Source of the DNA: Kalaharituber pfeilii
Taxonomy: Eukaryota > Ascomycota > Pezizomycetes > Pezizales > Pezizaceae
DNA: 64,000 nucleotides
Direction of reading: 5' to 3'
Assembly (NCBI GenBank): GCA_015179045.1
Contig: WHUZ01000091.1
Location: forward strand, 124,001-188,000
Of the stretch, positions 22,269 through 33,815 are shown in pieces. The notes below the pieces were generated by a model. That model was not told where the DNA came from. It searched no databases and saw only the letters and a list, made by a program, of their open reading frames with translations. Numbering within the stretch: the first letter of the stretch is position 1; each line of letters starts with the position of its first letter. A program made the translations under genes and the position numbers.

Positions 22269-24107
22269 CCAGTACTGGATAGGATACGATCTGCGGATAG
22301 GAAGCGACCGGGATAAGAGTACCCTCCCCAACTACCAAATGCAGTCAATATTTCACAGAATAGTAAATACATATATGTGATACATTGAGTATGGGCTAAA
22401 TTGAGTACGCTGATTTTAAATCTGCAGTCAAAAGGACCAAAAAGCTATATCTACAGCATCTACAATTTTATACACCTCACTACCTTGCAGAATACCCCCC
22501 TCCGGCCCTCATAAGCTTATACCCATTCTAAAATACACTACTCGCCTGGCTACTGATGGCAACGGGGTTGTGAGGACTAAATTATAATATAAGGTTAGTA
22601 GAAGCTCAAGATCTATTGTATAGCATTGTAAGTACTATTATATATATTTTCAAAAGTTCATATATTTTTCTAGTTATTAATCTCAATCTTATTTAGCTCT
22701 TCAGAGGAGGAGAATTGAAGATACCGGTTTGGAATCAAGCTCCATATATATTGGGTAGAAGAGTGCATGCAAATGCCACTACTTCTTCAGATATCTGAGT
22801 CTCTAGCAGCTCTACCTCCAAGAATTCAGCTATATAGGTGGCTCTGCTACCTCTTCTCCTCTCTAGTATTTTTCTAGCTCTCATCTATATAACTAGCACG
22901 GAGAGCATGGAAGGATGCTGTCAAGTAGTAATATGTGTGAATTTGAGACTTACAGTGATATGAGGGTCACTAGAACATATGGGAGATAGTAGAGGAGAAG
23001 CTCGATAGAGTAAGGCTTATGATAATTTGAATACAAGTAATTCTGGCTATAATAAACCTCTTTTTAGTGAAAAACTCACTGTAGTGAAGGAATGGACTAG
23101 ATTTTTTATGTATACAGGTAAAGAAAGGGCGTTTGCTATAGTAAAAACTAGTTATAGTAAAGAAATCGGTTGGATTCTTGCCTATATTATAACCAGAGTC
23201 ACCTCTACTAGGATTGAAGTAGAACCTAGTACAAGAGCAGGTAGTAATATCTCATTAGTGATACAAGAAACCAGAGTATATCCTTCTATTAAGAGTTAAC
23301 AGGCAGTTACTGGTATTCTTTTATTAACTTCTTAAAAATAACAGAAGTAGCTACTTAACCGAGCCAAAACAGTTAAATAGCTGTTGCTGGACTATGAGTC
23401 AAGTACAAACACTATAGCTGTGGCTTTGATAAGTAAGGATGTAGTCAAGGACATGGGCAATAGTGTAGGCAATGAGCTATTGTGGTTAGGGTGAGGTGAG
23501 GGTTGAAGCTGATGGTAGAGTGGTGGTGCAGGAGAGCTTTTAGAGTTAAACTCTCATAGTACTAGAGCTGTGAGGTGTTTGGGAGAGAAGGTGCAGCATC
23601 TACATGAGCTCCTAGGTCTATAGAAGTCAATTCGCAGCCAGCTAGGTCAGAATGGAAGTTGCTGAAGTCACAATCCAGAGGTGATGTGCTTGAAGTCAGT
23701 GATTTGGACTAAAAAATAGATTTAGGCTCTATATAAGAAGGTACGTACAGTGCTATAGTGCAAGCCTTGAGCTTCCGCTAATCTCTTATCATACTATAAC
23801 ACTGGAGGCACCACTGCCAGCAATGTACTAGTGGGTGGAATGCTGTAAGATGAGTATGAGCTCGTGAATGCTGGAGGGGGGTATTCTGCAAGGTAGTGAG
23901 GTGTATAAAATTGCAGATACTTTAGATGTAGCTTTTTCGTTTTTTTGACTGTAGATTTAGAATCAGCGCACTCAATTTGGCCCATACTCACAGCATCGCA
24001 TATATGTATTTACTATTCAATGAAATATTGACTGCGTTGGTAATTGGGGGAGGGTACTCTAATCCCGGTCGCTTCCTATCCGCAGATCGTATCCTATCCA
24101 GTACTGG
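22269..24107. mobile_element. 1.8-kb long-TIR DNA element
   Basis: The left end CCAGTACTGGATAGGATACG and its inverse at the right end begin inverted repeats of about 240-260 bp (22269 to about 22530; about 23870 to 24107). TA lies outside both ends. The TIRs contain GGAAGCGACCGGGAT and GAGTACCCTCCCC. The interior (about 22530-23870) holds only short ORFs and no transposase. The stretch 21950-22265 is a diverged direct copy of 22320-22640, so the left side has been duplicated or nested. Confidence 0.75.
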
Positions 24108-24635
24108 TATATAGTACTGAGATAAAAATTTTCGAGAATAACTTGGGCCTCCTCTCTTATCGGGCCAATAGATTTCTATACTTTGTAGCTATGACCTCTA
24201 CAAGTGGCTTCTGATCAGCACTTTTAATAATACTGTGCAAATCTCTGTCAACTTGAGAAAGTCGTCCCATCAAACTAATCAAAATAAAGATAGCTTGACT
24301 TCTATGATATTCTCCTGAATTAAGAATAAATCTATCTTAAAACTACCTCCTCACCTGCACCCCTTTACAACTCCGCAACTTGACAATGCGAAGGTAAGAG
24401 TCACTTTTATTCCATTGGCACTACTATATTAATACTGAAAAAAATATAGGTTATCGGGTTGTACTCTACTAAACTTGCTACTTGAGGAACTTGAATGCTA
24501 TGGTGGATAGCCTAATAGGTAAGTGAGAATGCACTATACGATTCAGTGAAGGGTTCAGCAAGCAATTCATTATGTCGAGCTAACTAGCAGCTTAGCAGAT
24601 GAGTTAGAAAGTTCAACAAACAAGTTCAGCATGTA

Positions 24636-24836
24636 GTTCTACAAGTGATTCGGCAAGTGATTCGGTAGGGGATTCAGCAAGCATTTTAGCGGGGGATTCA
24701 GCAGGCACTTTAGCGGAGGATTCAGCAGGGGATTCAGGAGATTCAGCAGCCAATTTAACAAGCGATTCAGCAGGCTATTCAGCGGGGGATTCAGCAGGCC
24801 ATTCAGCGGGCAATTCAGCGAGTGATTAAGCAAGTT
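24636..24836. repeat. Degenerate minisatellite (GATTCAGCRGG units)
   Basis: About 200 bp of irregular 12-15 bp units such as GGGGGATTCAGCAGG and ATTCAGCGGG. It produces an artefactual Leu/Asn/Pro-repeat frame on the minus strand. Confidence 0.7.
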
Positions 24837-25089
24837 GTAGTTAATGGGTGGGCAACTGGAAAGTGGAAATTTAGAAGAGATAGTGAGCGTAGTGGTGAGA
24901 TTTTAGTTAGAGAAGTTGATTAGATAAAGTTGACAGATATAGTTGTTGGAAATATGACTGCAGCGGAGGGATGTGAGTTTCCAGATAGGAATGTGACATC
25001 TAAGGGTAGAGACCAATTTTAAAGGTGCGGGTCTTGATAATACAGTGCTATCCTTCGGTGTTAAATGTACACCTCTATCAGTTTTTCTC

Positions 25090-25420
25090 CTCTTGATGTC
25101 ACCCCCCAGGGCGCATCACCCCTCTAGGCGCGTCACCCCCTAGGCGCGTCACTTCCCTAGGTGCGTCACCCTCCCCAGCAGTTGTATAGACCCCCGAGCG
25201 AAGCGAGTGGGGTCTCTCAGTAAGCATGTGTGCAAGTGGCTGAAAAGTATGTTTACTACTCCGTGACAGCACCAAAGCCCCTAATCCCGGTCGCGAGTGT
25301 CGCAAGCTCTGCCTTAGCTCCCGCCGCACGCTCTGCCCCCATTGCGAGCGTAGCGAGCGAGCATTCTCTCGTAGTACTGTACGTTCCTGTACCAAGATAT
25401 TGAGCATAACTTAGATGTGG
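25090..25420. repeat. Short tandem GGCGCGTCACC repeats and GAGCGAAGCGAG patch
   Basis: Four to five copies of CTAGGCGCGTCACCCC-like units (about 25105-25180), followed by GC-richer sequence with CGAGCGAAGCGAGTGG and GCGAGCGTAGCGAGCGAG. This contrasts sharply with the AT-rich surroundings. No gene is recognised. Confidence 0.6.
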
Positions 25421-26320
25421 CACATTTCTCGGAAACTACAACAAAATCTCAAGTGGGTTCAAATTGAATCCAGAGCATAGTAGAATGTAGTGAATTATAT
25501 TCCGCATATTCATTAACCTGATTTCTGGTATATGAGCAGTGATTTATTTGGTATATGCTAGATCCTGTAGGGGATATATTTTGCCACCAGGTGTCAATGA
25601 GTTCTTATTCATCTTGATGTATGCTCTATTGCCTATGCTAAGGATATATAGCAGGTTCGCGGGGTCATGAGGCCACCACGACTATAGAGTGAGTGGCCTG
25701 CCATATAAGATATGTCGAATACGCAATATCACGTACGTACGATACATATTAGCAATAATTGCATCACTATTGTGCAGTGCTATTAAGCTGTACATAGTCT
25801 CGAACTAGCATAGAGGACTAGGCCTATAGGTGAATATATAGAGTGACACTGTCATACCCAGTAGTACATTCTCGCTTATGCGAATACATAGTATCTGTAT
25901 TTCACCACATCTCGACGCACACCACAATTCGACGCACTTTCCCACCAAAACTGAGTGAATGAGATCCTGTACATCCCCACGCACAGGATCTACTTTTCTA
26001 TGCGCCTTTTAGGAGGCTTCAAGTAAGCATCATCAGATCCTGCATCTCTACTTATATAAAAAAAAGTAGTTATGAATGAATTATATCTCTGCACATTTTC
26101 ACATAACTCTTGGCATATGTTTTTGCGGTAAAATTGCAAATATGGAAATCTACCCAATTCGTGAGGAATGCCATTTGTTCCTCACGAACATGGCAGGATC
26201 GCGAATGAGAAAGGGTCCATCGCAGGTTGCGGCAGACAGCGATAGTACAACTTGAGCAATATGCTTCGAGCGGCCAAAAATGAAGAACAAAGAACCTGAA
26301 GGCGAGACAAAAAAAAAGAT
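25420..26320. other. AT-rich spacer
   Basis: No gene, tRNA or clear transposon terminus is recognised between the GC-richer patch and the 3' end of the membrane-protein paralog 3. Confidence 0.5.
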
Positions 26321-26327
26321 TAACACA

Positions 26328-27687
26328 TTAGACTTTCCAAGTAGCCCGCCTGGGAGGCAGGATTACTCGGTTTCGGGTACTGGCTTTCGTGGCCCGATAA
26401 TAGTTGGGAAAGGCTGTCAATAAAGATCCTGAAGCAACCACAAACGCCATCATCTGTCCAGTGGAGCGGATATCATTTATTGCAGCAACCCCGCCACGTT
26501 TGAGTCTAAATTCCACAATGATCACCGTGAAGAGAGACTCAAAGAGCGCCAAAATGAAACATATTCGACGACTTATACGTCGTATTTCGGCATCCGAGTG
26601 CATTTCTCGTATTTCCCTCCATTTCAGGTAGTTATCTATGCTGTAACCAAGCTCCTTTCGTATTACACGGTAATGATCACTAAGGTGGCAATGAAAACGA
26701 TACTGCATACGTTCCTAGCTAAGCAGTCAGATAGTCGATGTTCAGGTGCAGCAATAAGGTCCATACCATTGCGGCTTTTACCCCTATCCCAAAAAATGGA
26801 AACTTTGTGTGAGCAATGGTACTAGCTTCTGACCCATACACGATGATTTGCAAGTCCGTATTGGGAACAGTAAGCAAATAATCTAGGCATAACCGCGTTG
26901 TGGAAGGTAACGCTCCAGGATGGGACCGTTCGATGGAGGTCATACGGAAAAGAATGAGGTAGCAGATCATAACCCCGCACATGAGATGACGGAGGGTAGA
27001 AAGGAGGTTCCACAGTAGAAATATAAGACTCTCTATTTGATAAACTTGCACTATTGTAGAAAAAGATACTGGCAGGACGGAAACTATGGTTGAAATCATG
27101 GGCCACAGGAGATCGCATTCGTTTGGAATTTCAACTTTCGGTAATTCGCCCCATGCGTAGTAAACCTCGACGGAAGCGGCCATCGAAACCACCGCTGATC
27201 TCCAAAAGGTTGTGAACTCATTCTCAAAAGCAACCAAGCCGTCATGATAGCCTAAATCGAGTATGGTTGCATAACCGGTAGTTAAGGCTAGCACAATTTG
27301 TAAATCCCAGATGGTTTGCTCGATGTCCCTTAGTAGAATAAATGAGACAATCGTAAGTGCCATGGTGAACCATATGTTGATCGGAACAAGGTTTGCGGCA
27401 AGTTTTGAATGGTAGAAGTCAAGAAACGTTGTCAGTAATAGCTGTATATAAACCGCCATGCGGATTCCAATTCCATATAGATCCTGATTCTCGAGACGGG
27501 AAGCCGATGGACATTGCTGAACACCATTACGCAGATTAATCAAGGAAAGTGTAAGGAGGGCCAGTATGAGAGCACTTTGAACATAAAGCAGTATCCAGAA
27601 AAAGTAGTTGTAGGCCCGTGTAGTTTTAACGGACGGCCGGCTGCAGCTACTCTTGTAGGGTCTAACCGTGGTTGTCACTGGTCCCAT
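26328..27687 (-). CDS. Multi-pass membrane protein of unknown function, paralog 3
   Basis: Two exons, 27687-26767 and 26702-26328, join in frame at a 64-bp intron (GTATGG donor, CTGACT branch-like site, GCAG acceptor) to give 431 residues. Seven to eight hydrophobic segments are visible. The motif NQDLYGIGIRMAVYIQ near residue 70 matches NPDL(L/F)GIG plus the Y-x-Q helix of paralogs 1 and 2, which places it in the same broad family. A first TM segment precedes this motif, unlike paralogs 1 and 2, and it lacks their long disordered tail. The order of a GIG motif followed by a TM with Tyr and Gln is common in uncharacterised fungal membrane proteins. Exon 2 begins YRFHCHLSDHYRV and contains a basic loop. 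Substrate and role are unknown. Confidence 0.75.
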
Positions 27688-27999
27688 CGCAGAAAAAATG
27701 TGTTGACAGTATCAGCGTTGTTGTGCCTTGTGGAACAGCCCTCACATTTCCATGCCAGGAATTCCGGATTTATATGACCTTGCAGCCGCCAGGGCAATAA
27801 ATTACAGGTACAGTGATGCTGAGCGGTATGCCTTCGCGGCTACCACACATCGTGCTTGAGAAGACTGCGCCTGTACGGTACGCATGCACATATACGTAGT
27901 CACATCAACTTACCTCCATAATGCCGATGATTCATCACTTTAACTGTCCATCCGAAAGAAAAATTGGGGGGCTCGTCCAATCGCAGCTTGCAAGAGTGC

Positions 28000-28125
28000 C
28001 AGGATCTAGTTGTCAAGGGGCAGCTTTTTTTTCTTATTTTTGAAATTTCACTAATGGAATATCGGCGGTGTAAGTGACCTCGTACATCCCTGCAATCTCC
28101 AAAATCTGTCCATACATAACGTCAT
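28000..28125 (-). pseudogene. Conserved exon-like fragment upstream of paralog 3
   Basis: The minus strand reads YGQILEIAGMYEVTYTAD with IPLVKF, an intron-like gap, then ILALLQAAIGRAPQF. It matches 18880-19080 at DNA and protein level, but the hydrophobic helix is degraded here. In both places the fragment lies upstream of a membrane-protein paralog. Confidence 0.4.
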
Positions 28126-28142
28126 CTGCTCATTGAAATAAA

Positions 28143-28670
28143 AGTTGTCTGCTGGAGGTGCGAGACTACTGTGCATTGGGCGTATAACGTGATTAGGGAG
28201 ATAGTAACCTAGATGTTTTTTAACCCTTATGCTTTTTTTTGTTTTTTTGATCACATAACCCTGCATACAGCTACCAGGGGATTGTGTGTAATATAGCGTG
28301 CAGCAGATTATGATGCACCACATACGACCATTAGTTTTTGCAACATGACTTAACCCATCGTGACCGGTCCTATCTTGTTTTTTTGTTTGCCCTCGCAGAA
28401 TATTGTGGGTTACCTCCTACGCGCATCAGTTCCGATATGCATTCAGAGCTGTTTTATTATTCTTGATTCTTTTTTCATATAAAAAAATGACTTCAGCTTC
28501 TTCATTTTTTCCTTTCCCGACCATTTCCTTCTGCAGCAGTCGATATGATGCCACGATATGCCAATAGTTTTCATAACTGTTGCATTCTCATTCATGCAAG
28601 GCAGCATCATGGGAAGACGTCGATCGCCAAGCTTCGCTCGCGTCACCGACAATGGATACGATTGGCTATA
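28143..28670. repeat. Dispersed repeat R1, copy d
   Basis: Matches R1 copy a across its length (GTGCATTGGGCGTATAACGT, TTTGCAACATGACTTAACCC, ACCATTTCCTTCTGCAG, CGCCAAGCTTCGCTCGCGTC). It contains a family 2 retroposon-like insertion at 28233-28290. As with copy a, it lies upstream of a membrane-protein gene. Confidence 0.7.
28233..28290 (-). mobile_element. Family 2 retroposon-like insertion
   Basis: T runs, then GATCACATAACCCTGCATACAGCT, the minus-strand form of the family 2 linker and hairpin foot. The rest of the hairpin is eroded (ACCAGGGG). It interrupts repeat R1 at nearly the same place as the insertion in copy c. No clear target duplication. Confidence 0.6.
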
Positions 28671-29231
28671 CTAGTAGGTTCAGTAATACTGGGTAGTTTA
28701 ACGCATTCGCTAATTTTGGAACAGGTCCGCACAATTCACCTTTGCATTGGTAGATTGAGCAAACGATACGTTATGATATGGGCGAGGCAGTTGCCTCCTC
28801 GTCCGGTATACTCCTCTAAAATGTCGCTACAGCTGGAGGAGAACAATAGTAGCAGTGGGCGAGTGGGACTTAGGACCCCTTGTGGGCTGGAGAGGTCTAT
28901 TCGATAATATGCGACAGAAAGGAATACAAATGAATTATCAACACATGCCTTGATATGTGCTGTGTGTGGCGGTCAGACCATCCTTATATGCCCAGGGCCT
29001 GGTTACGGGACTAGCCTAGGGTTGCGATATCCGATATGTCCTCCTCACGTGCCCACATATTGCGCCACACCAGTAGCCGGCTGGCCTATCACAACGTTGC
29101 AGTGTACTCCAATAAGCAATACGAGGAGGCAACGTTGAATGGGTCGAACGATACGGTAACATCCCCACAAAAGGTACTACCTGCAGGTCCATCACCTACG
29201 CTTCCGCTTAAACTCACTCGCCTTAATTTTT

Positions 29232-29330
29232 TTTAAATAAAATAAGGAAAAAAGCAAATAAAAATAAAAATAAAAATAAAAATAAAAATAAAAATAAAAA
29301 TAAAAATAAAAATAAAAATAAAAATAAAAC
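29232..29330 (+). repeat. (AAAAAT)n microsatellite
   Basis: A run of at least eleven AAAAAT/AAATAA units centred on 29260-29330. Confidence 0.9.
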
Positions 29331-29784
29331 AAAATAGCAAGGAAAAATTAAAACTGTGTTGCTCTGGTTCCCGCTATCATTCATGATATGGAACCGAGCG
29401 TTAATAATGTTACAGAGGGATGGATGCATAGAATAAACGGAAACGGAGAAATGCATGAATGGGTATGCATGGAGCAAACTACAAACGGCATGGGTACAAA
29501 CATGGATTCCCGTTTGCATATGACGCTTTCATGAAATTTGTTAGTGTTCTAAGGGGACTTTTTGAGAGGCCCTTCCGCTCCTTTTTTTTGTAACTAGAAC
29601 AACAACCTCAGCGAATGCCAGATCTGTGATTCCTGTGCCTCAGTATTACTGTGTTCTTCTGTGTTTCCTACCATAGTCCCTTGAGCCGCTCAACCCCTGT
29701 TTACGCTGTTTTTACTGGAGCCTGATACGGGGCGGCTCAATACTACAACTTCCTTATCGAGCAGAGATTCTTGAGTCAGCCACG

Positions 29785-31640
29785 GTGGATTCTAATGAGG
29801 AGGCACTCCTTCTACTTCAGCTACCCCCATTTGAGGTACCAAGTAAGAGCCCTATTACCAGTGATCTTCTACCAATTCTGAGTGTAGATCATCTATTGGT
29901 GAAAGCAGCGGCCAAACTTTACTGGTTTGGGAAGAAGAGGGATCCTACATACTTGTTTGGAAGGCTGTCTCTTGAAAATAAATCCGTGTGTCATAAAATT
30001 GTTTCCCGGGCGGTTACCCAAGAGACTTTGCCGTATTTTGTTGAGATTTTGCAAGAGGAGAATGCGAAGAGGTATCCATCTCTGTTTGGGGAATTTGAAG
30101 GGAGGAATTCACTGGGGAAAAAACTACCTACGTACTTCCTAGAGTGGACTCAATTCGAAGACACCTACAAACACTACCTCAAGTGTTTTGAAGAAAGCCC
30201 AGCAGCGAAAATCTTTTACCAGTGGTATAAAGGAAAAATTGACATCACACCCGAGCTAGCTCAAAATCAACCTCCAGATTTGTCGGCTACATTACCCTCA
30301 TCTACCGCAAGCTCATACAACTACCTAGAATCACTTTACGACGATTTCGAGGACGAAGACGGTGATTCTACACCTACTCCGGAAAAGCAGGCTGGAAAAG
30401 GGAAAAAGTAAGTGGGGTAATCAGAATCTCAATCAGGAACATCTCAGAAATCGAATCAACCGAAGCCGGAATTGGAACCCTCTGAAGACTCTCAAGGTAA
30501 CCCACTTGATACAGAAGACGAAATGGTGGCCGCAGCAGCAGCAGCTGCTGAACAACTGCGTGCTCAATATATTACATTAATCATCTCCAAAGAATTCACT
30601 GGGACCACCAAATTCTGTGGATTCCTCCATACTTTTGAGACCTTCGTGAGGCTACATGACACAGTAGGAGGGCAAACAAATTGAGAACCTATGGATGGAG
30701 AAACGAAGAGAGAACTGCTGATAGCCACACTAAGAGACCCAAGCACTCCCCCTGCCAAAGGCTTGGATAGTAGAGAGTTCATTGGAGCACAGTCATGGTT
30801 GGCTGAATAGCAAGACACTGAAATCGATACCTATGCAAAGTTAGTTCAGTGACTGACAACAAAATATGGGGATAGAAATGAAGAGATCACTGCGGCAACG
30901 GTAGTTGCTCAATTGAAGATGGTCAAGCAAGACAGAAAAACCTGTGGATGAGTACATTGCGCGATATGAAGACATCAGAGATCAGGTTCCTGCAACTCAG
31001 TTAACTACTATGATAACGGATTACAACCATGTCTCATATCTGGCCTGGATCCTGCATTTCTGAGGTTTTACGTAGGTGAAGAGAAGGATTTTAGAACAGA
31101 GACTTGGGAGGAGACTAAGAGGAAGCTGCGTGCAGTAGAAGCAAAGTACAAACTGGTTGAGGATCCGATCTTTCTCAATAACCGCAAGAAATAGAACAAA
31201 CCAGAAGATGCCGACTTTCAGCAAAAAGGCATCGCCAGCAGACCTCCAAATATCAACAGGAGAAAGTCGAATTACAACGTCAACTGGATGAAGCCCTAGC
31301 TAGAGAGAGGATATATATCGAAAGTCAGAAACGACTATATGAAAAGCTCAGTGCAGACAGTAAGCCGAAGGGTAAGGAGCCGGAGAAGGGTAAGGCGGCG
31401 GAGAGCAAAAAATCAACCTCGGATAAATAAGCCGGAAAGACTCAGCGAACTCGGGCCAATCCTAGCGGAACCTCCGGAGATACCAACACTCCTAGCAGTT
31501 CTGGAAGCAACAGAGAAGGAAATAGACTGACACAAACTCTTTGTTGGATCTGTTGGACTAAGGGCCATCATGCTGGAATTTGCAATAAGCCATATCGAAA
31601 TGAAGAGGAAAGAGAGAACCTCAGAATCCAGAAGGGGGTA
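29785..31640 (+). pseudogene. gag region of the gypsy element
   Basis: 29785-30411 is an open frame of about 208 residues ending in an acidic, Ser/Thr-rich tail, of no recognised family. From about 30520 gag-like sequence runs through several frames and stops (EFTGTTKFCGFLHTFETFVR, then VVAQLKMVKQ and YIARYEDIRDQ). A CCHC zinc knuckle, CWICWTKGHHAGIC, is readable near 31540-31582. The zinc knuckle normally binds element RNA for packaging. Confidence 0.65.
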
Positions 31641-31751
31641 CCCGCCCCAACAGCGTGCCAGCATCGTCTTGAGCAGAGCCGGTGAGAGAGGGCAATAAAG
31701 ACAGAATTCGCTGCCAGAGTCTTAGAAGATGAGGATGACGATGAAATCGGC

Positions 31752-32684
31752 TTGAGCGCAGTGGGTATGATAGCAGGTTATATATTGAATGACTTTCCAA
31801 GTGCCATGCCGGCAAGGCGAAATCCAGACACTATATTCCCTACACCTGCAGAACGAAGACAAGATCAGACAAAGGCTCAGGCACTCAATGCAGAGCAGTG
31901 GGCGGAAAATACATCACTAACCTTACCTTTTAAGCAGCTCTGCTATGAGTTGAAAACGTTCCGCAACAACCTCTTCAAAACTCTTACTCCAGAATTGGAA
32001 TTAGAAGAGGCACCCTCAGTGCCCTCAGCACCTCCGAGACCAGAGCCACAAAGGATTCTGCGTCGACATCAGCAACCGCCGCCCCACGATGAAGAGATTC
32101 TGCCACCTCCACGAACATTAAGACGCCAACCAGAACAAGCTACCGGTATATCCGAGACCGAGACCGAGACCAAGAATGACGCCGGTGATGCCAGTGATTC
32201 CGATGTAGGGAGTTTTATCCGAGTACAACAGCCGCAATTACGACGACCTCCAAGAGCTCTGAGAGCTCCTCAACAAGGCATATATGCAACCTCTGCAGAC
32301 CCCTTTCGCCTATGCATCAACTATATCTACCTGAACTCAATCTCTGAAAAAGGTGTGGGTCAACTCAAATTCCTGAAGGAAGTTCTTCAAACCCTGGCGG
32401 GGAGAAGGGTCTATAGTGTGGTGGATGGCTTCTCAGAATACTTCTACATACCAATGGAGGAGGAATCGATTTATCTGACTGCCTTTGTTGTACTTGGACT
32501 AGGTGCGTACGTATGGCACTACATGCCTTTTGGCTTACTACAAGGAGCCCCGGGGACCTATTCAGCCTTCATGCAGATTGTATTTGGTGATGTTGTGGGC
32601 CCGAATTTGCAGTTTTATCTTGACAACCTTGATATCACGAGTGGGAATGCGAATGGCAGTGATGAAGTCGCTATTGATGCATAA
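31752..32684 (+). pseudogene. Reverse transcriptase region of the gypsy element
   Basis: A 310-residue frame. The first part is Pro/Glu-rich linker (RRQPEQATGISETETETKND). From about residue 180 RT motifs appear: PFRLCINYIYLNSI, VYSVVDGFSEYFYIPM (the DGFSGF(Y/H)QIP-type motif), YMPFGLLQGAPGTYSAFM and FYLDNLDI. The last should be Y/F-x-D-D; the second catalytic Asp is Asn here, so the enzyme is predicted inactive. The protease domain and the N-terminal RT fingers are not visible. Confidence 0.75.
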
Positions 32685-32759
32685 CTGGATGTTTTAGAAT
32701 TTATCGTTTTCCCACACTATAGGAGAGCAAACACATCTATCAATCCACGGAAGTCGCCA

Positions 32760-33700
32760 CTTTTAATAAGGACCCAAAAGCTGCTTGGCCATATTGTTTC
32801 GAAAAAAGGCTTATCGAAGTCTCCGAAGCTCGTCGACAAGTTCTCAACCTTATTCTGGAAGCCCGTCACTGGCCCTGAAGATGTGGAAAGAAACCAGGCT
32901 GCAATCCAGTGGATGGCGAAGTTCATTCCAAGCCTTTCGGATAAAACAAAGTTTATGAGTGAAAAGCTATGAGGCTGGAAGAAAGGTATTACCAAGCTGG
33001 GGAATCTAGGAGTGAAAGGGCGAATGGGACGAAGACTTACTGCAAAGGACTACACCTTTTACTGGTCTGAAGAAGACCAACAAAAGATGATGCAGTTGGT
33101 GGTAGATATCCAAATGGACATTACACTGCAGGCATATGACCCTACAAGCCCTGTGATCATGATATTTGATGCATCTCCTTGGGCGATTTCGTGCGTCATC
33201 GGACAGCTCGTTCCGGCGTCAAGCATTCCAGCATCAAGCATTCCAGCATTGAATGTTCCAGTACCAAGCGCCCCAACACTGAGCCTTCCGGGAACGAAGC
33301 TTACACCAGCTACTAGTTTTCGTGAAGCTCGTCCAATCACTTTTCTCTTGAAGGTATTAAACGAAACTCAGCAACGGTGGGTGTAGACTGAGCGAGAGGC
33401 CTATGCAATTTACTACTTCGTCAGCAAAAACCGGCACCTTCTATATGGTATTCGATTATTTTTCTATACAGACTGTCAGTGCCTTACCTATATATACAAC
33501 ATGAGATCAACAAATAGTAAGATCAACAGATGGGTCCTTGCCTTACAAGAGTTCGATTTTACATTACATCACGTTCCAGGAAGGACCTTAGTTGTTGCAG
33601 ATTCTCTATCTCGGGTCCCACAGGAGTTGCTTGAGCAGGTGGAACAAGAGGAAAGGTTGAAAATGGAAGAAAGGCATGGCATGGAAATGGTTGAATAGCT
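32760..33700 (+). pseudogene. RT connection and RNase H region of the gypsy element
   Basis: Broken frames read LLGHIVSKKGLSKSPK, then IQWMAKFIPSLSDKTKFMSE, then the RNase H start PVIMIFDASPWAISCVIGQL with a catalytic Asp. The RNase H end and chromodomain-free tail follow: MRSTNSKINRWVLALQEFDF and HHVPGRTLVVADSLSRVP. A short GCATCAAGCATTCCA repeat (about 33219-33250) has expanded inside the frame. Confidence 0.75.
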
Positions 33701-33815
33701 AGTAAAATAGTCAGAAGTGACATGAGATGATTGGAGGAGTGGTCTTCGTTTTTTTCTACTGTTTGGAGAATTTGAAGAGGGATGGACGCAAGGTGAGAGG
33801 AGTAGGATTAAACAC

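Noticed and set aside
24639..24833. Minus-strand Leu/Asn/Pro repeat protein
   Set aside because: It is a translation of a degenerate non-coding minisatellite, with no start context, intron or homolog pattern.
29500..29780. LTR for the gypsy element
   Set aside because: I found no matching sequence at the other end and no recognisable primer-binding site.
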